Made by a program: the position numbers and the translations under genes. A stretch of 20,000 nucleotides of DNA from Priapulus caudatus (taxonomy: Eukaryota; Priapulida; Priapulimorpha; Priapulimorphida; Priapulidae). Of this stretch, positions 8,707 through 19,885 are shown in pieces; the first letter of the stretch is position 1, and the number at the start of each line of letters is the position of its first letter. The stretch lies in assembly GCF_000485595.1 (NCBI RefSeq), contig NW_014579130.1, positions 1,314 through 21,313 of the forward strand. The letters run 5' to 3'. The notes beneath the pieces are model-generated. The model did no database searches, had not been told where the DNA came from, and saw only the letters and a list, made by a program, of their open reading frames with translations.

Positions 8707-8992
8707 ATATGTATTTATATATATATACCCGAGCAATCCGTACACGAACATTAAACGATATCCACCGCCGCCGCGGTTTTAGATCGTGAACATGATGAAG
8801 ATGATCAAAGCGGTTCACGAACACAAGCTGCGCCAGCGTCGCGTGGCCATGAGGCAGCGCGTAGAGAAGCACCGGCAGCAGATGGCGAAGGAGGAGGTCA
8901 TACGACTACGCAAGCAGAAGGAACTCAAGAAACACGTGCACAAAGTGCTGGGACAGCTGGAGAAGAAGAAACTGGCATCGATGAAGGACTAA
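178..8992 (+). CDS. BMS1: BMS1 ribosome biogenesis GTPase, C-terminal part (partial, multi-exon)
   Basis: BMS1 is a nucleolar GTPase that, with RCL1, acts in the U3 snoRNP/SSU processome during 18S rRNA maturation and 40S subunit assembly. Translation of the exons gives diagnostic BMS1 stretches in the family order: RWKEDL and NLRKLVYG (178-279), GLDC and DWD (1170-1345), [17 protein letters not shown] (about 3837-3890), VKKLKL (about 5891), [15 protein letters not shown] (6353), [17 protein letters not shown] (6926), FYNLVTTLL (7487), LPFKDKPKT (8161) and a basic tail ending at TAA 8990-8992. This is the linker plus the conserved C-terminal domain shared with TSR1; the N-terminal GTPase is left of the window. 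Exons: 178-279, 1170-1345, about 3790-3975, about 5764-5955, 6353-6448, 6926-7012, 7487-7627, 8161-8319, 8783-8992. The two middle exons carry indels, and the coding segment expected between 1345 and 3790 (roughly 200 residues by family length) is missing, so the assembled copy cannot be translated as it stands. I infer assembly damage, not a pseudogene, because both flanks are intact. Confidence 0.9.
271..574 (+). repeat. Direct duplication of an exon end plus donor site (271-332 and 513-574)
   Basis: The last nine coding bases and the donor (acggagaag|gtaaagga) recur 242 bp downstream at 513-521|522. Similarity continues about 50 bp into the intron (cctgtg.tgca.acg...ggcgtgat). The second copy is a possible decoy donor. 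Confidence 0.8.
452..510. repeat. Short hairpin with TTAA ends
   Basis: Perfect 16-bp arms, ttaaggatactctcaa (452-467) and its complement (495-510), enclose a T/A-rich 27-nt loop. Both ends carry TTAA, the target used by piggyBac and Kolobok elements, but at 59 bp the origin is uncertain. Confidence 0.7.
590..968. repeat. 73-bp tandem repeat
   Basis: The unit beginning ctagacaggtagtattacc recurs at 665, 738 and 811, exactly 73 bp apart, with a diverged copy reaching 962 and a degenerate one from about 590. The near-palindrome ggtagtattacc matches the inner end of the flanking inverted repeats, which suggests the array expanded from an arm. Confidence 0.8.
1170..1345 (+). CDS. BMS1: BMS1 exon b (acidic linker)
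   Basis: Acceptor tactttcag at 1161-1169, donor gtgcgt at 1346. It opens with two bases finishing a codon (GCG, Ala with the upstream G), then 58 codons. It encodes [20 protein letters not shown], then GLDC, an Ala/Ser-rich run and RDWDSDA. The acidic stretch followed by GLF and later LDC and DWD matches the BMS1 linker. In the family an SI/RDCFVTGKW-type segment follows; it is not found in the window. Confidence 0.85.
1346..3073. repeat. Low-complexity intron: (CT)n, undetermined base, long GA-rich tract
   Basis: Positions 1346-1655 are unremarkable intron. A (CT)n tract (1657-1704) ends at an N (1705), after which the strand composition flips to an irregular purine tract (GAGA, GAAG, GGAG) until 3073. 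The long Ser/Leu-rich or Arg/Glu-rich open frames here are by-products of the repeat. The missing BMS1 exons would belong here. Confidence 0.9.
3074..3096 (+). pseudogene. Possible remnant of a BMS1 exon end (weak)
   Basis: Directly after the GA tract, ggcaatgtaggg reads GNVG, which in BMS1 proteins lies just before the MR.KKHR segment encoded at about 3790. It is only four matching residues, so chance is possible. If real, the GA tract abuts the middle of an exon, as expected from a wrong join. Confidence 0.3.
3186..3830 (+). repeat. About 104-bp tandem repeat carrying a splice acceptor and exon start
   Basis: Units begin at about 3271, 3375, 3482, 3585, 3685 and 3790 (spacing 100-107 bp), with a truncated unit at about 3186. 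Each holds an acceptor-like tatcgcacag followed by about 40 bp readable as MRVKKHRLARRVL, then a CT-rich ccttaaccctctc and ttaccgcgtgccg segment. That peptide matches the BMS1 sequence immediately upstream of ILKTRDP, so the repeat contains the exon's 5' end. Only the last unit runs on into the exon. All units carry small indels. Confidence 0.85.
3790..3975 (+). CDS. BMS1: BMS1 exon c (indel-damaged)
   Basis: The acceptor is tcattgcgcag, ending at 3789; the donor is gtagca at 3976. The clear in-frame stretch [17 protein letters not shown] is followed by a one-base insertion (cccgcc). The rest reads LYDVQ, DHNMRT, LLK, TPQHM and CNAVF in shifting frames, the order found in the BMS1 C-terminal domain. 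The frame breaks are one-base insertions or losses in short homopolymers (cagggacc, ctccaagg, tgcccact), typical of uncorrected long reads. Boundaries are good to within a few bases. Confidence 0.8.
3985..4690 (+). repeat. 12-bp minisatellite (GTGTCCCTGTTG)n
   Basis: About 700 bp of imperfect copies of gtgtccctgttg with variants such as gtgtctctgttg and gtgtccttgttg. The unit is a multiple of three, so long Val/Ser/Leu-rich open frames appear on both strands; I do not regard them as genes. Length suggests 50-60 units. Confidence 0.9.
4691..5280. repeat. Degenerate GT-rich repeat, intron of BMS1
   Basis: Loosely repeated blocks follow the minisatellite: gtgtccctgggt, tgtgtcttctg, gtgagcatcgttcacg and poly-G runs (4749-4760, 5244-5257). 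They look like an older higher-order array related to the 12-bp unit. No exon was recognised. Confidence 0.6.
5382..5706. repeat. About 85-bp direct repeats flanking an AT-rich minisatellite
   Basis: The segments at 5382-5468 and 5617-5705 (aataatagca.atcgagca ... aacgaaaagc) are direct copies with indels. Between them (about 5470-5615) lies a tandem array of an 18-20 bp unit, close to aactaaactgatgattaa. Intronic; no coding content was seen. Confidence 0.75.
5764..5955 (+). CDS. BMS1: BMS1 exon d (indel-damaged)
   Basis: Acceptor cgttgctgcag at 5753-5763, donor gtagcg at 5956. It reads in shifting frames ITPQ, GI-AVQS, FRVAATG, LLDLT and VKKLKL, then KIYRK-TAFIQ, the BMS1 C-terminal domain in order. 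At least six one-base indels interrupt the frame. The last 48 bp and the donor are repeated at 6026-6073. Confidence 0.8.
5908..6080 (+). repeat. Duplication of an exon end and donor site (5908-5962 and 6026-6080)
   Basis: The block gtggaacgcc...gatctatcgcaag...tgcc.tcataca.g|gt.agcgg occurs twice, 118 bp apart, with small indels in both copies, each followed by GA-rich intron. Either donor (gtagcg at 5956 or gtgagc at 6073) could be the true one. Confidence 0.8.
5963..6300 (+). repeat. GA/GGA-rich intron tract
   Basis: Positions 5963-6025 and 6081-6295 are irregular gaggag/ggaggat repeats. The open frames inside are low-complexity artefacts. Confidence 0.9.
6353..6448 (+). CDS. BMS1: BMS1 exon e
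   Basis: Acceptor tttctgtgcag, donor gtacgg; 32 whole codons. It encodes [16 protein letters not shown], then [14 protein letters not shown], a highly conserved BMS1/TSR1 C-terminal block. Sequence quality is clean from here on. Confidence 0.97.
6498..6834 (+). repeat. About 130-bp direct duplication in an intron
   Basis: Positions 6498-6627 recur at 6701-6834 with about 85% identity by eye (cgcgttattgtt.ccagaa, gctaaaattacgcat.gtaaaagtta, gaaattagattta). The spacing is about 204 bp. Confidence 0.8.
6926..7012 (+). CDS. BMS1: BMS1 exon f
   Basis: Acceptor cattttttag, donor gtgagt; 29 codons. It encodes [20 protein letters not shown], then FLRTWYRVE, matching the family's PEGAFRA.FEDK and DIVF.RTWY motifs. 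Confidence 0.97.
7013..7486 (+). other. BMS1 intron without recognisable features
   Basis: No coding sequence, repeat or transposon was recognised, apart from two copies of gcggccatgtt (7403-7413, 7464-7474). Confidence 0.6.
7487..7627 (+). CDS. BMS1: BMS1 exon g
   Basis: Acceptor catcttccag, donor gtgaga; 47 codons. It encodes [20 protein letters not shown], then [16 protein letters not shown] and NTDSLYR, matching the conserved FYNPVT.LL ... W.GM.T.G.LR segment. Confidence 0.97.
7628..8160 (+). other. BMS1 intron
   Basis: It contains an imperfect 38-bp direct repeat (7689-7727 and 7740-7778; gtctcta.gt ... atccactg). Nothing else was recognised. Confidence 0.5.
8161..8319 (+). CDS. BMS1: BMS1 exon h
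   Basis: Acceptor ttccgttcccag, donor gtgagg; 53 codons. It encodes [20 protein letters not shown], then [10 protein letters not shown] and [11 protein letters not shown], matching the conserved LPF..KPKT and VIREP.E.K motifs near the BMS1 C-terminus. Confidence 0.97.
8655..8726. repeat. (AT)n(GT)n compound microsatellite
   Basis: An alternating tatata run (8657-8685) is followed by tgtgtg (8686-8705) and more tatata. It is intronic and yields Tyr/Ile-rich or Cys/Val-rich spurious frames. Confidence 0.9.
8783..8992 (+). CDS. BMS1: BMS1 terminal exon
   Basis: Acceptor cgcggttttag; 69 codons and the stop TAA at 8990-8992. It encodes a Lys/Arg/Gln-rich, probably helical tail ([20 protein letters not shown] ... 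KKLASMKD), as expected for the BMS1 C-terminus. The reading frame continues from the previous exon in phase 0. Confidence 0.93.
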   Translation: MVNMMKMIKAVHEHKLRQRRVAMRQRVEKHRQQMAKEEVIRLRKQKELKKHVHKVLGQLEKKKLASMKD

Positions 8993-9620
8993 TAGCGGAG
9001 AGAGGGAGAGAGGGAGAGAAGGAGAGAGAGAGAGAGAGGGAGAGCGAGAGACGAAAAGAGACGCTGAGAGCCGAAAGATGAGAGAAGAGCGTGAGAGGGA
9101 GAGGAGAGAGAGGAGAGGGAGAGGTCGAGAGGCGAGGAGAGAGAGAGAGAGAGAGTGAGAGGGAGAGAGGAAGTGGGAGGGTGGTGTTGGGTTCTGACAT
9201 CTACACGTGTATGGGTATGGCTGAGATTGTTAAGCAGGAACCAAGTACGCAGACAAACAGACAGGTGAGAAAATGGACTAGTGAGCAGGCAGGTGATCAC
9301 GTGGACAGGTGGGCAGGCAGGCAGGTAGATAGACAGGCAGGCATGCAGTTGATCAGACAGGTAAGCAAGCAGGCGGACATGCCGTTTATTCGATGTGTCG
9401 TGTTTTAAGTGTACATACGTGTACCTACCCTCCTAATTGCCTGTGTGCCTAATTGCTGTATCCGTGTTACAATGTCACATCCTGTACTTGCTACAAGCCA
9501 GTAACCTTGAATCATGATACATCTAGGGAGGTTTACACACCCGACTAGATATAAACTGAGTTTGATTCTTGTTATTTCTGTATGCTGTCGCAACGTTTTA
9601 TACAAATAAAAGATGTCAAA
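8993..9620 (+). other. BMS1 3' untranslated region
   Basis: After the stop come a GA-rich tract (8997-9180) and a loose caggcagg/acaggtag repeat (9258-9378), then plain sequence up to a candidate poly(A) signal at 9605. Open frames here are repeat-driven. Confidence 0.7.
9605..9610 (+). terminator. Candidate BMS1 poly(A) signal AATAAA
   Basis: This aataaa lies about 610 bp after the BMS1 stop, upstream of a T-rich stretch. The cleavage site is inferred, not seen. Confidence 0.55.
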
Positions 9621-9739
9621 TGAATAGTATAGTTTATATTAGTATAATTTACGTGTAGTTTTGTAACGTATCATATACGCAAAATCTGAAGAAATATGTG
9701 AAAATCTAAGAGTGAAATTTGTCTGAAAATCACAGTGTT

Positions 9740-9745
9740 TTTATT
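9740..9745 (-). terminator. Candidate SLC25A20 poly(A) signal AATAAA
   Basis: TTTATT on the + strand reads AATAAA on the - strand, about 375 bp beyond the SLC25A20 stop. The two convergent poly(A) signals are about 130 bp apart. Confidence 0.5.
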
Positions 9746-10117
9746 CTATGCACAAAACGTACAAACAAGTTTTCCTGCCCCAGTAATGCCATCCTCGTTG
9801 ATAGCATAGCACTCTATAGATCTCTTCCGACACATCACACCCCTCACAGTAATTAAATGCCTCATTTGTAACAATAATAATAGCAATGGACGAATTTAAC
9901 TGCATTTATCTTAAACGCACGCGTGCACACGCACACATACTCACCGGCAGAACCGCAAACAACTAATTTACATAAAAAATGTCTTCTTCGTTACAAAATT
10001 AAATTAAGATCCCCGGCATTGGCCCATCAGCACACCGCGGCGATCCACCGAAACGTCGTTTAGAACACGAAATTAATCGCTGCGTTTCTCTCGCGATCCT
10101 CTAGATGGCGCTGTGCG
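9746..10117 (-). other. Inferred SLC25A20 3' untranslated region
   Basis: Non-coding sequence between the stop codon and the candidate poly(A) signal. A CTCF-like 9-mer sits at 10103-10111 and a short CA-rich run at about 9918-9940. Confidence 0.5.
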
Positions 10118-10305
10118 TTACAAGTTTGGCGCGACGTAGTTGAGGAGCTTGATGGCGACCTCGTAGCCGAGAAAGCAGGCGGCGTTGGCGGGGAACGCAC
10201 GCAGCATGACGGGTCCCAGGCCCTTGAAGAGACCCCGCGGCCCCTCCGTACGCATCATCTCCGCAAAGACACTCCGAATCCCGTTCGGGTATTTACCGGG
10301 CGGAG
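10118..10305 (-). CDS. SLC25A20: SLC25A20 exon 7 (terminal)
   Basis: Acceptor ccgttgcag on the - strand. It opens with two bases completing Ala239 and ends with TAA at 10120-10118. It encodes [16 protein letters not shown] ... [20 protein letters not shown] and the terminal VAPNL. Confidence 0.97.
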
Positions 10306-13300
10306 CTGCAACGGCAGAGCAACGTGAGACGGAGCATGAAACATGGAGCATGAAACGGTGTAGCATGTAACATGGAGCATGAAACGGTGGAGCAACGTAA
10401 CACTTAGTGCGTACAATGAAACGTACATTATGTAACTAAGTAACATGAAGCATGTTACATGACAGAACTCGTTACACAATGGAGCACGTTACACGACAGA
10501 GCATGTTACACAATTGAGCACGTTACACGGAGCATGTAACGCTTAGTGCATACAACGATAAAGACTCGTTCAGACGCGTCGTCTCACCTGTCTGCAGCCG
10601 GGACTTGAGTACGTCCGGAGCGATCGCCACCACCCAGTTGAAGACGCCCGCCATGCCGCCGGCGAATAGGATGCGCAGCGGAGATAGACCGGCGCGGCTC
10701 TGTCCATCCGGCGTCAGCGTGTGCTGGAACCACTCATACGTCACGAAGTACGTGCCCGTCGCGGGAACGTCTAGCAAGGACGAACGAATGTCATTCATGT
10801 TTATTATTCATGATCATCATTTTCCTCACAGTCACTTACCTCGTTGGTTGTACGGAGCAGGGAAGGGAACCGAGTGTCCCTCGAGAACTATAATCATAAG
10901 CTCTGCGATGGGATATTTTGTTCGTATATTTTCCGTGCGATATTCTCGATTTTTGTAAATAGAAACGTTTTCTGCGAACGGTCCATCGAGGAGAGGTAAC
11001 CGTGACGATCGTTACACGAGAGAGATATCGTTGGCGTGCGTGTGCGAAGGTTTGCGAGACCCGGCTCACAATGAGTGAGCTGCCTATTACAGACCCCAGA
11101 GAGTACAAGCTCCGGGGCTTGATAAATGTGTTTGGAAAACGCCAACGGGGCGCAGTGTGGTGTGGTGGCATTTTCCTCAAGCTTGTTAATCTGCGTCAAA
11201 ATTGATGAGTGAAATCATCAATGATGCGTGAAATCATTGATCATCAATCAATGATTGATGATTGCTGTCACAGTGCGTGCATACACCCAGCACTACAACA
11301 TTTTCACCACCAGGGTGCGTTCACGCAGCACGGCAGTATTTTCACCACCAGGGTGCGTACACGCAGCGCCGATGCAATTTCGCCTGCAGGGTGCGTGCAC
11401 GCAGCACCGATGCAATTTCGCCACCAGGGTGCGTGCACGCAGCACTGCGGAGATTCGCGCGAGCGGCGCACGCGTCGCTGGCGAACACTCACCTCTCAGC
11501 AGAGTGGCAGCAGTTCCTCTGTACAGGCTTCTGATTCCTCCCTCCTTCCACAGCTGCTTGGTCACATCAATGGGACCGGCGTATTTCTTCACCTTCTCCG
11601 ACTGCTGGATCTACGTCGGGAACATTAATCGACCGCGTTAGCCTAATTAGTACGTTAGCGCGGCAGACGACAACGCTCCAGCTTTTCGCAATTTTTGTTT
11701 TATTCTCATTTCTTTCTTAATTTCTTATTTATTTCTTCTTCTTCTTCTTCTTAGACCCTTTAGTCTCCTGGGAGACACAGATCATTGGTGAACTTCCTTC
11801 ATGTCGCCATTTATTTCTTATTATGTTTTATTCTTATTTCTTATTTCTTATCTTTTTTCTTATTCACGTACCTGTAGCAAACACTTGATTCGCTCGCCCG
11901 GCGCCATTATTGCAGTGGTGAACACGCCAGCAAGCATTCCCGCTGCGAACAGCTGTGGGTACCTGCAACCATACATACACACATACATACCTGCGCACAA
12001 ACACACACACACACACATTGTTACTCATGAATGTATCGTCGCCGATGCGCCGCGTGGATAACGTGGTCGTCACCAAGCCCTCGAGTGACAGGATGAAGAA
12101 GAAGAGAAAGACGAAAATGAAGAAGAAAATAAAGAAGAAGAAGATGAAGAAGAAGAAGACAACAATGACAACGAAGAAGAAGAAGAAGAAAAAAGGAAGA
12201 AAGCTGAACGGAGTTGCATACATACATACTTGCACATGCGCACAAACTTATATAAATGTTCACACAAAACTATGGAAGGTAAATCATGCGCTTCATGTGC
12301 GTTTAACTCTCAGCATCCCACACTGCATGTTAATTGATACGTACGTTAATTACTGAATGATAATTAACACGTACGTTAGTTCGTCATCTGGATGCTTCAT
12401 CTGCAGCTTCTTTCCTATGCCGAAACCCAGGAAACAGACAGCGTACATCGGAGTGACACCTACAATCGGAGCTGCCATTCCTTTGTAAAGCCCAAAGAAG
12501 CCCTGCAGACAAGTGAGATATCCCAGATCAAGACATTACAGCAATGCAATTACAGTACTACTACTTACAATACGACAACGAAAGTGAATTGGACGCCTGA
12601 GCGAAGGACTCATAAATTTGGCGTGGCTAACAGGAACTTACGATCACGTAAATTTATTCGTGCAGACCACCAGATGTACGCTATTTTAGCGCATATAATC
12701 ACCTCATTTCGAATTGTCTGTAGAGCACAGTCAAGTGTTCCAGTAAACCTAGGTGCTTGACCAGCCGGTGGCACCGGCATTGTCTGTAAACGAACCTGTT
12801 AAATGAAATAGCAACCATCTATTAATATTTGTGAATATTGTATTATTGTTTGCATGGTTTATATTTGCATTGCAATGGAGATGTAATACAAACTATGGCA
12901 GTTTGGCAAACACTGGTTTATGTACACAAGTTTGGAAATTGCATTTATTGAGGTCGGGATTGCGGTGTGATAACTCCTAAAGGTTATGGGCCTATACATA
13001 ATATATTATATGTATACGTGTGTGTATACTACTACCCTTGCGTATAGCTGAGAGTGTCTATGTCCCAAGGGGTACTGCCGGAACGTACCCTGGGTACGGT
13101 CCGGTATACCGCAACGTACCCTGGTACTATCTAATATGCCGACCGTACTCGCCTACTCACTAACGAGTTCTAGGAGTCGCCTATGCCTACCTCCTAACCC
13201 GACCCGAACCATAACGCTAACCCTAACCCTAACCTAACCCTAATCATATCAAATAGTGACCAGGTACGTTCCGGTATACCGGACCGGTACCAGGGTAAGT

Positions 13301-13845
13301 TCCGGCAGTATACCCTGGGGACATTCGACCTAGGAGCTTTAGGCTGTTCAGCCTGTTGTTGTGGCTATAGTGTGTGTTTTTTTATGTAGCATTGTAGCTG
13401 TTGTGTACGGCAGGTAGAAATGGACAGGTATCAATCAACATGTCCCTATCCTATATTTTCGAGAATTCCTGTTTCACTCATTCATTCAGAATCATTGTAT
13501 CGCAGATATCTGTACTACTACTAGTGTAAAGGGTACTTCACGCATTATGACTATAGTCTACCTCCACCCCCACTCAGCCCCACTCAGTAGAATGAATGTC
13601 GTCGACATGAATGGTATGCAGCTACAGGTGAAACATGATGAGATGACCTTACATGCATTTGCACTTAAATCTACAGTAGGGCCTACATGTAAACAAATAC
13701 ACATGATTCATGCCGATTTTAACGAAGTGCACCGTAGGCCTACTTTTATTGTGTCTAAGGGTTGTCCAGCGCCAACAAGGCACACGCCACCAAATCCACC
13801 AGCCAAGAAGGTCTTCACAGGACTAACTGTCGGTGTTTCTGTCAT
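10118..13845 (-). CDS. SLC25A20: SLC25A20 mitochondrial carnitine/acylcarnitine carrier (complete, 7 exons)
   Basis: This inner-membrane carrier exchanges acylcarnitines for free carnitine, feeding long-chain fatty acids to matrix beta-oxidation. Seven exons (13845-13744, 12795-12703, 12502-12375, 11962-11872, 11610-11493, 10770-10588, 10305-10118) join in frame to 903 bp, or 300 residues plus stop; the human protein has 301. The three-repeat carrier layout is clear. Signature 1 is PLDTIK (29-34), after [11 protein letters not shown]; signature 2 is PGERIK (129-134), after [15 protein letters not shown]; signature 3 is APDVLK (228-233), after [12 protein letters not shown]. The ending [14 protein letters not shown]...LNYVAPNL is almost diagnostic for this carrier among SLC25 members, as is [10 protein letters not shown]. 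Its third signature starts with Ala instead of the usual Pro. The start ATG (13845-13843) gives [17 protein letters not shown], a normal N-terminus. It faces the USP gene across a 370-bp spacer. Confidence 0.96.
10306..10587. repeat. SLC25A20 intron with GGAGCATG-type minisatellite
   Basis: Positions 10320-10545 contain many interspersed variants of ggagcatgaaac and ggagcacgttacac. It is an irregular array with units of about 12-22 bp. Confidence 0.7.
10588..10770 (-). CDS. SLC25A20: SLC25A20 exon 6
   Basis: Acceptor ccttgctag, donor gtgaga (- strand). It encodes [16 protein letters not shown] ... [20 protein letters not shown] and LKSRLQT, covering the third carrier repeat and its signature. 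Confidence 0.97.
10771..11492 (-). other. SLC25A20 intron 5
   Basis: Holds a 38-bp tandem repeat (listed separately) and a palindrome with 11-bp arms at 11240-11262. The remainder is unremarkable. Confidence 0.6.
11299..11452. repeat. 38-bp tandem repeat, four copies
   Basis: Units read as atttt/cgccaccagggtgcg, then t/gcacgcagcac and cgatgca. Starts are near 11300, 11338, 11377 and 11415. Copies are joined head to tail without unique spacers. Confidence 0.85.
11493..11610 (-). CDS. SLC25A20: SLC25A20 exon 5
   Basis: Acceptor cgacgtag, donor gtgagt (- strand). It encodes [20 protein letters not shown] and [19 protein letters not shown]; the GG.RSLYRG block is the conserved G..glYrG motif of the second carrier repeat. 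Confidence 0.96.
11611..11871 (-). other. SLC25A20 intron 4 (TTC/TTCTTATT-rich)
   Basis: Contains a (CTT)n run at 11736-11752 and repeated ttcttattt units (11700-11735, 11813-11864). No coding content was seen. Confidence 0.7.
11872..11962 (-). CDS. SLC25A20: SLC25A20 exon 4
   Basis: Acceptor ggttgcag, donor gtacgt (- strand). It opens with one base completing Thr108, then encodes [19 protein letters not shown] and [11 protein letters not shown], which contains the second carrier signature. Confidence 0.97.
11963..12374. repeat. SLC25A20 intron 3 with (AC)n and (GAA)n microsatellites
   Basis: CA-rich runs lie at 11968-12017 and a GAA/GAAGAAAA tract at about 12093-12200. The Lys-rich and Phe/Leu-rich frames here are spurious. 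Confidence 0.85.
12375..12502 (-). CDS. SLC25A20: SLC25A20 exon 3
   Basis: Acceptor cttgtctgcag, donor gtacgt (- strand). It encodes [20 protein letters not shown], then [20 protein letters not shown] and ELT. GLYKGM..P..GV.P..A.CF is strongly conserved in this carrier. Confidence 0.97.
12703..12795 (-). CDS. SLC25A20: SLC25A20 exon 2
   Basis: Acceptor catttaacag (- strand), chosen over the internal tttacag because only the upstream site restores VRLQT after IK. Donor gtgatt. It encodes [17 protein letters not shown], then [14 protein letters not shown]. Confidence 0.95.
13060..13324. mobile_element. Foldback/MITE-like element with about 65-bp terminal inverted repeats
   Basis: The left arm (13060-13136: atgtccc..gg..tactgccggaacgtaccctgg ...) and right arm (13259-13324) are near-perfect reverse complements rich in GGTACC and GGTATACC. 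The 120-bp centre has no ORF and includes about four CCCTAA telomere-like units (13214-13244). No target-site duplication was identified, so I do not assign a superfamily. Confidence 0.8.
13214..13244. repeat. Short interstitial (CCCTAA)n telomere-like run
   Basis: gctaaccctaaccctaacct and the following aaccctaat match the animal telomere repeat TTAGGG (complement). It lies in the loop of the foldback element. Confidence 0.8.
13744..13845 (-). CDS. SLC25A20: SLC25A20 exon 1 (start codon)
   Basis: 34 codons from ATG (13845-13843) to donor gtaggc. It encodes [20 protein letters not shown], then [14 protein letters not shown], with the first carrier signature. The next upstream in-frame codons encode no family-like sequence. 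Confidence 0.95.
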
Positions 13846-14215
13846 TTTGATTGCTTCTAATTCTACTATAACTACTGGTTTTGTGTTACTTGCTATTTGT
13901 CACCGATTCACCCTTGCACACAAAAAAAACTATGCATTGCGATTCGCGAACAATTTTACCAAGCGATGGCGCTGCCGTGCGACTTCCCCACTGCGGTTAC
14001 CATGATGCATTGCGATTGCAGGAGAGTTCCAAAGTAAAAGTAGTTTGCCCCATTTTCCACGTTTGTAATAGCGTTTCTTCATGTTAAAACTACTGAAGGC
14101 GTTCATGATTAATAAAATTGAATGATTTTGGTAACAATTTGCCTAACAATCGACGTTATAATTGCTCTAGATACAGCCGATTTTTTAACGCCTCATAATG
14201 ACGTCAGTTTCAAAA
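13846..14215. promoter_or_regulatory. Shared 370-bp spacer, probable bidirectional promoter
   Basis: It separates the ATGs of two divergent genes. A 13-bp direct repeat, atgcattgcgatt, occurs at 13932-13944 and 14005-14017, and a perfect CRE palindrome TGACGTCA lies at 14199-14206. No TATA box is obvious at a convincing position. Transcription starts cannot be read from sequence. Confidence 0.6.
14199..14206. promoter_or_regulatory. CRE/ATF consensus TGACGTCA
   Basis: An exact 8-bp CREB/ATF palindrome 10 bp upstream of the USP start codon. It overlaps an upstream in-frame ATG (14198), which argues that this ATG may lie in promoter or 5' UTR sequence and not be the main start. Confidence 0.5.
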
Positions 14216-19702
<5,487 letters not shown>

Positions 19703-19713
19703 TAATAGTAGTA

Positions 19714-19883
19714 CAGTGGAACACCGATTGAACGCGAATTTGGATATAACGCGATGAGTCGTTGGCTCCTCTTTTTCGCTTTCATATAACCACGTATATA
19801 TAACGCCGGTTTAGTGCGACCCCGCATTTTTTGCGATGACATTTTATGGACCCTAACCATCGCGTTATAATGGGCCTACACTG
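19714..19883. mobile_element. Pogo/Tigger-like MITE (Tc1/mariner superfamily)
   Basis: 170 bp flanked by TA dinucleotides (19712-19713, 19884-19885). Termini read CAGTGGAACACCGATTGAAC and the complement of CAGTGTAGGCCCATTATAAC, sharing CAGTG, ATT and ACGCGA. Subterminal ATAACGCGATG (19744-19754) and CATCGCGTTAT (19858-19868) form a perfect 11-bp inverted pair. CAGTGgAACnCCgat..AACGCGAA with a TA target is typical of pogo-group elements. No ORF. Confidence 0.8.
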
Positions 19884-19885
19884 TA

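Larger units (their letters stand above)
12796..13743 (-). other. SLC25A20 intron 1
   Basis: Its main content is the foldback element at 13060-13324. The rest is unique-looking AT-rich sequence with no exon recognised on either strand. Confidence 0.6.

Noticed and set aside
8786-8992. Independent small gene starting inside the last BMS1 exon
   Set aside because: It is the terminal BMS1 exon, with a good acceptor at 8782 and phase continuity from 8319.
11299-11452. Possible CRISPR array
   Set aside because: The 38-bp units are directly joined with no spacers, inside an intron of an animal gene.
12783-12790. Alternative SLC25A20 exon 2 acceptor (tttacag on the minus strand)
   Set aside because: It would drop the VRLQ residues that follow the first carrier signature in the family; the upstream acceptor restores them in frame.
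13210-13245. Chromosome end
   Set aside because: Only about four CCCTAA units, inside an intron with genes continuing on both sides.
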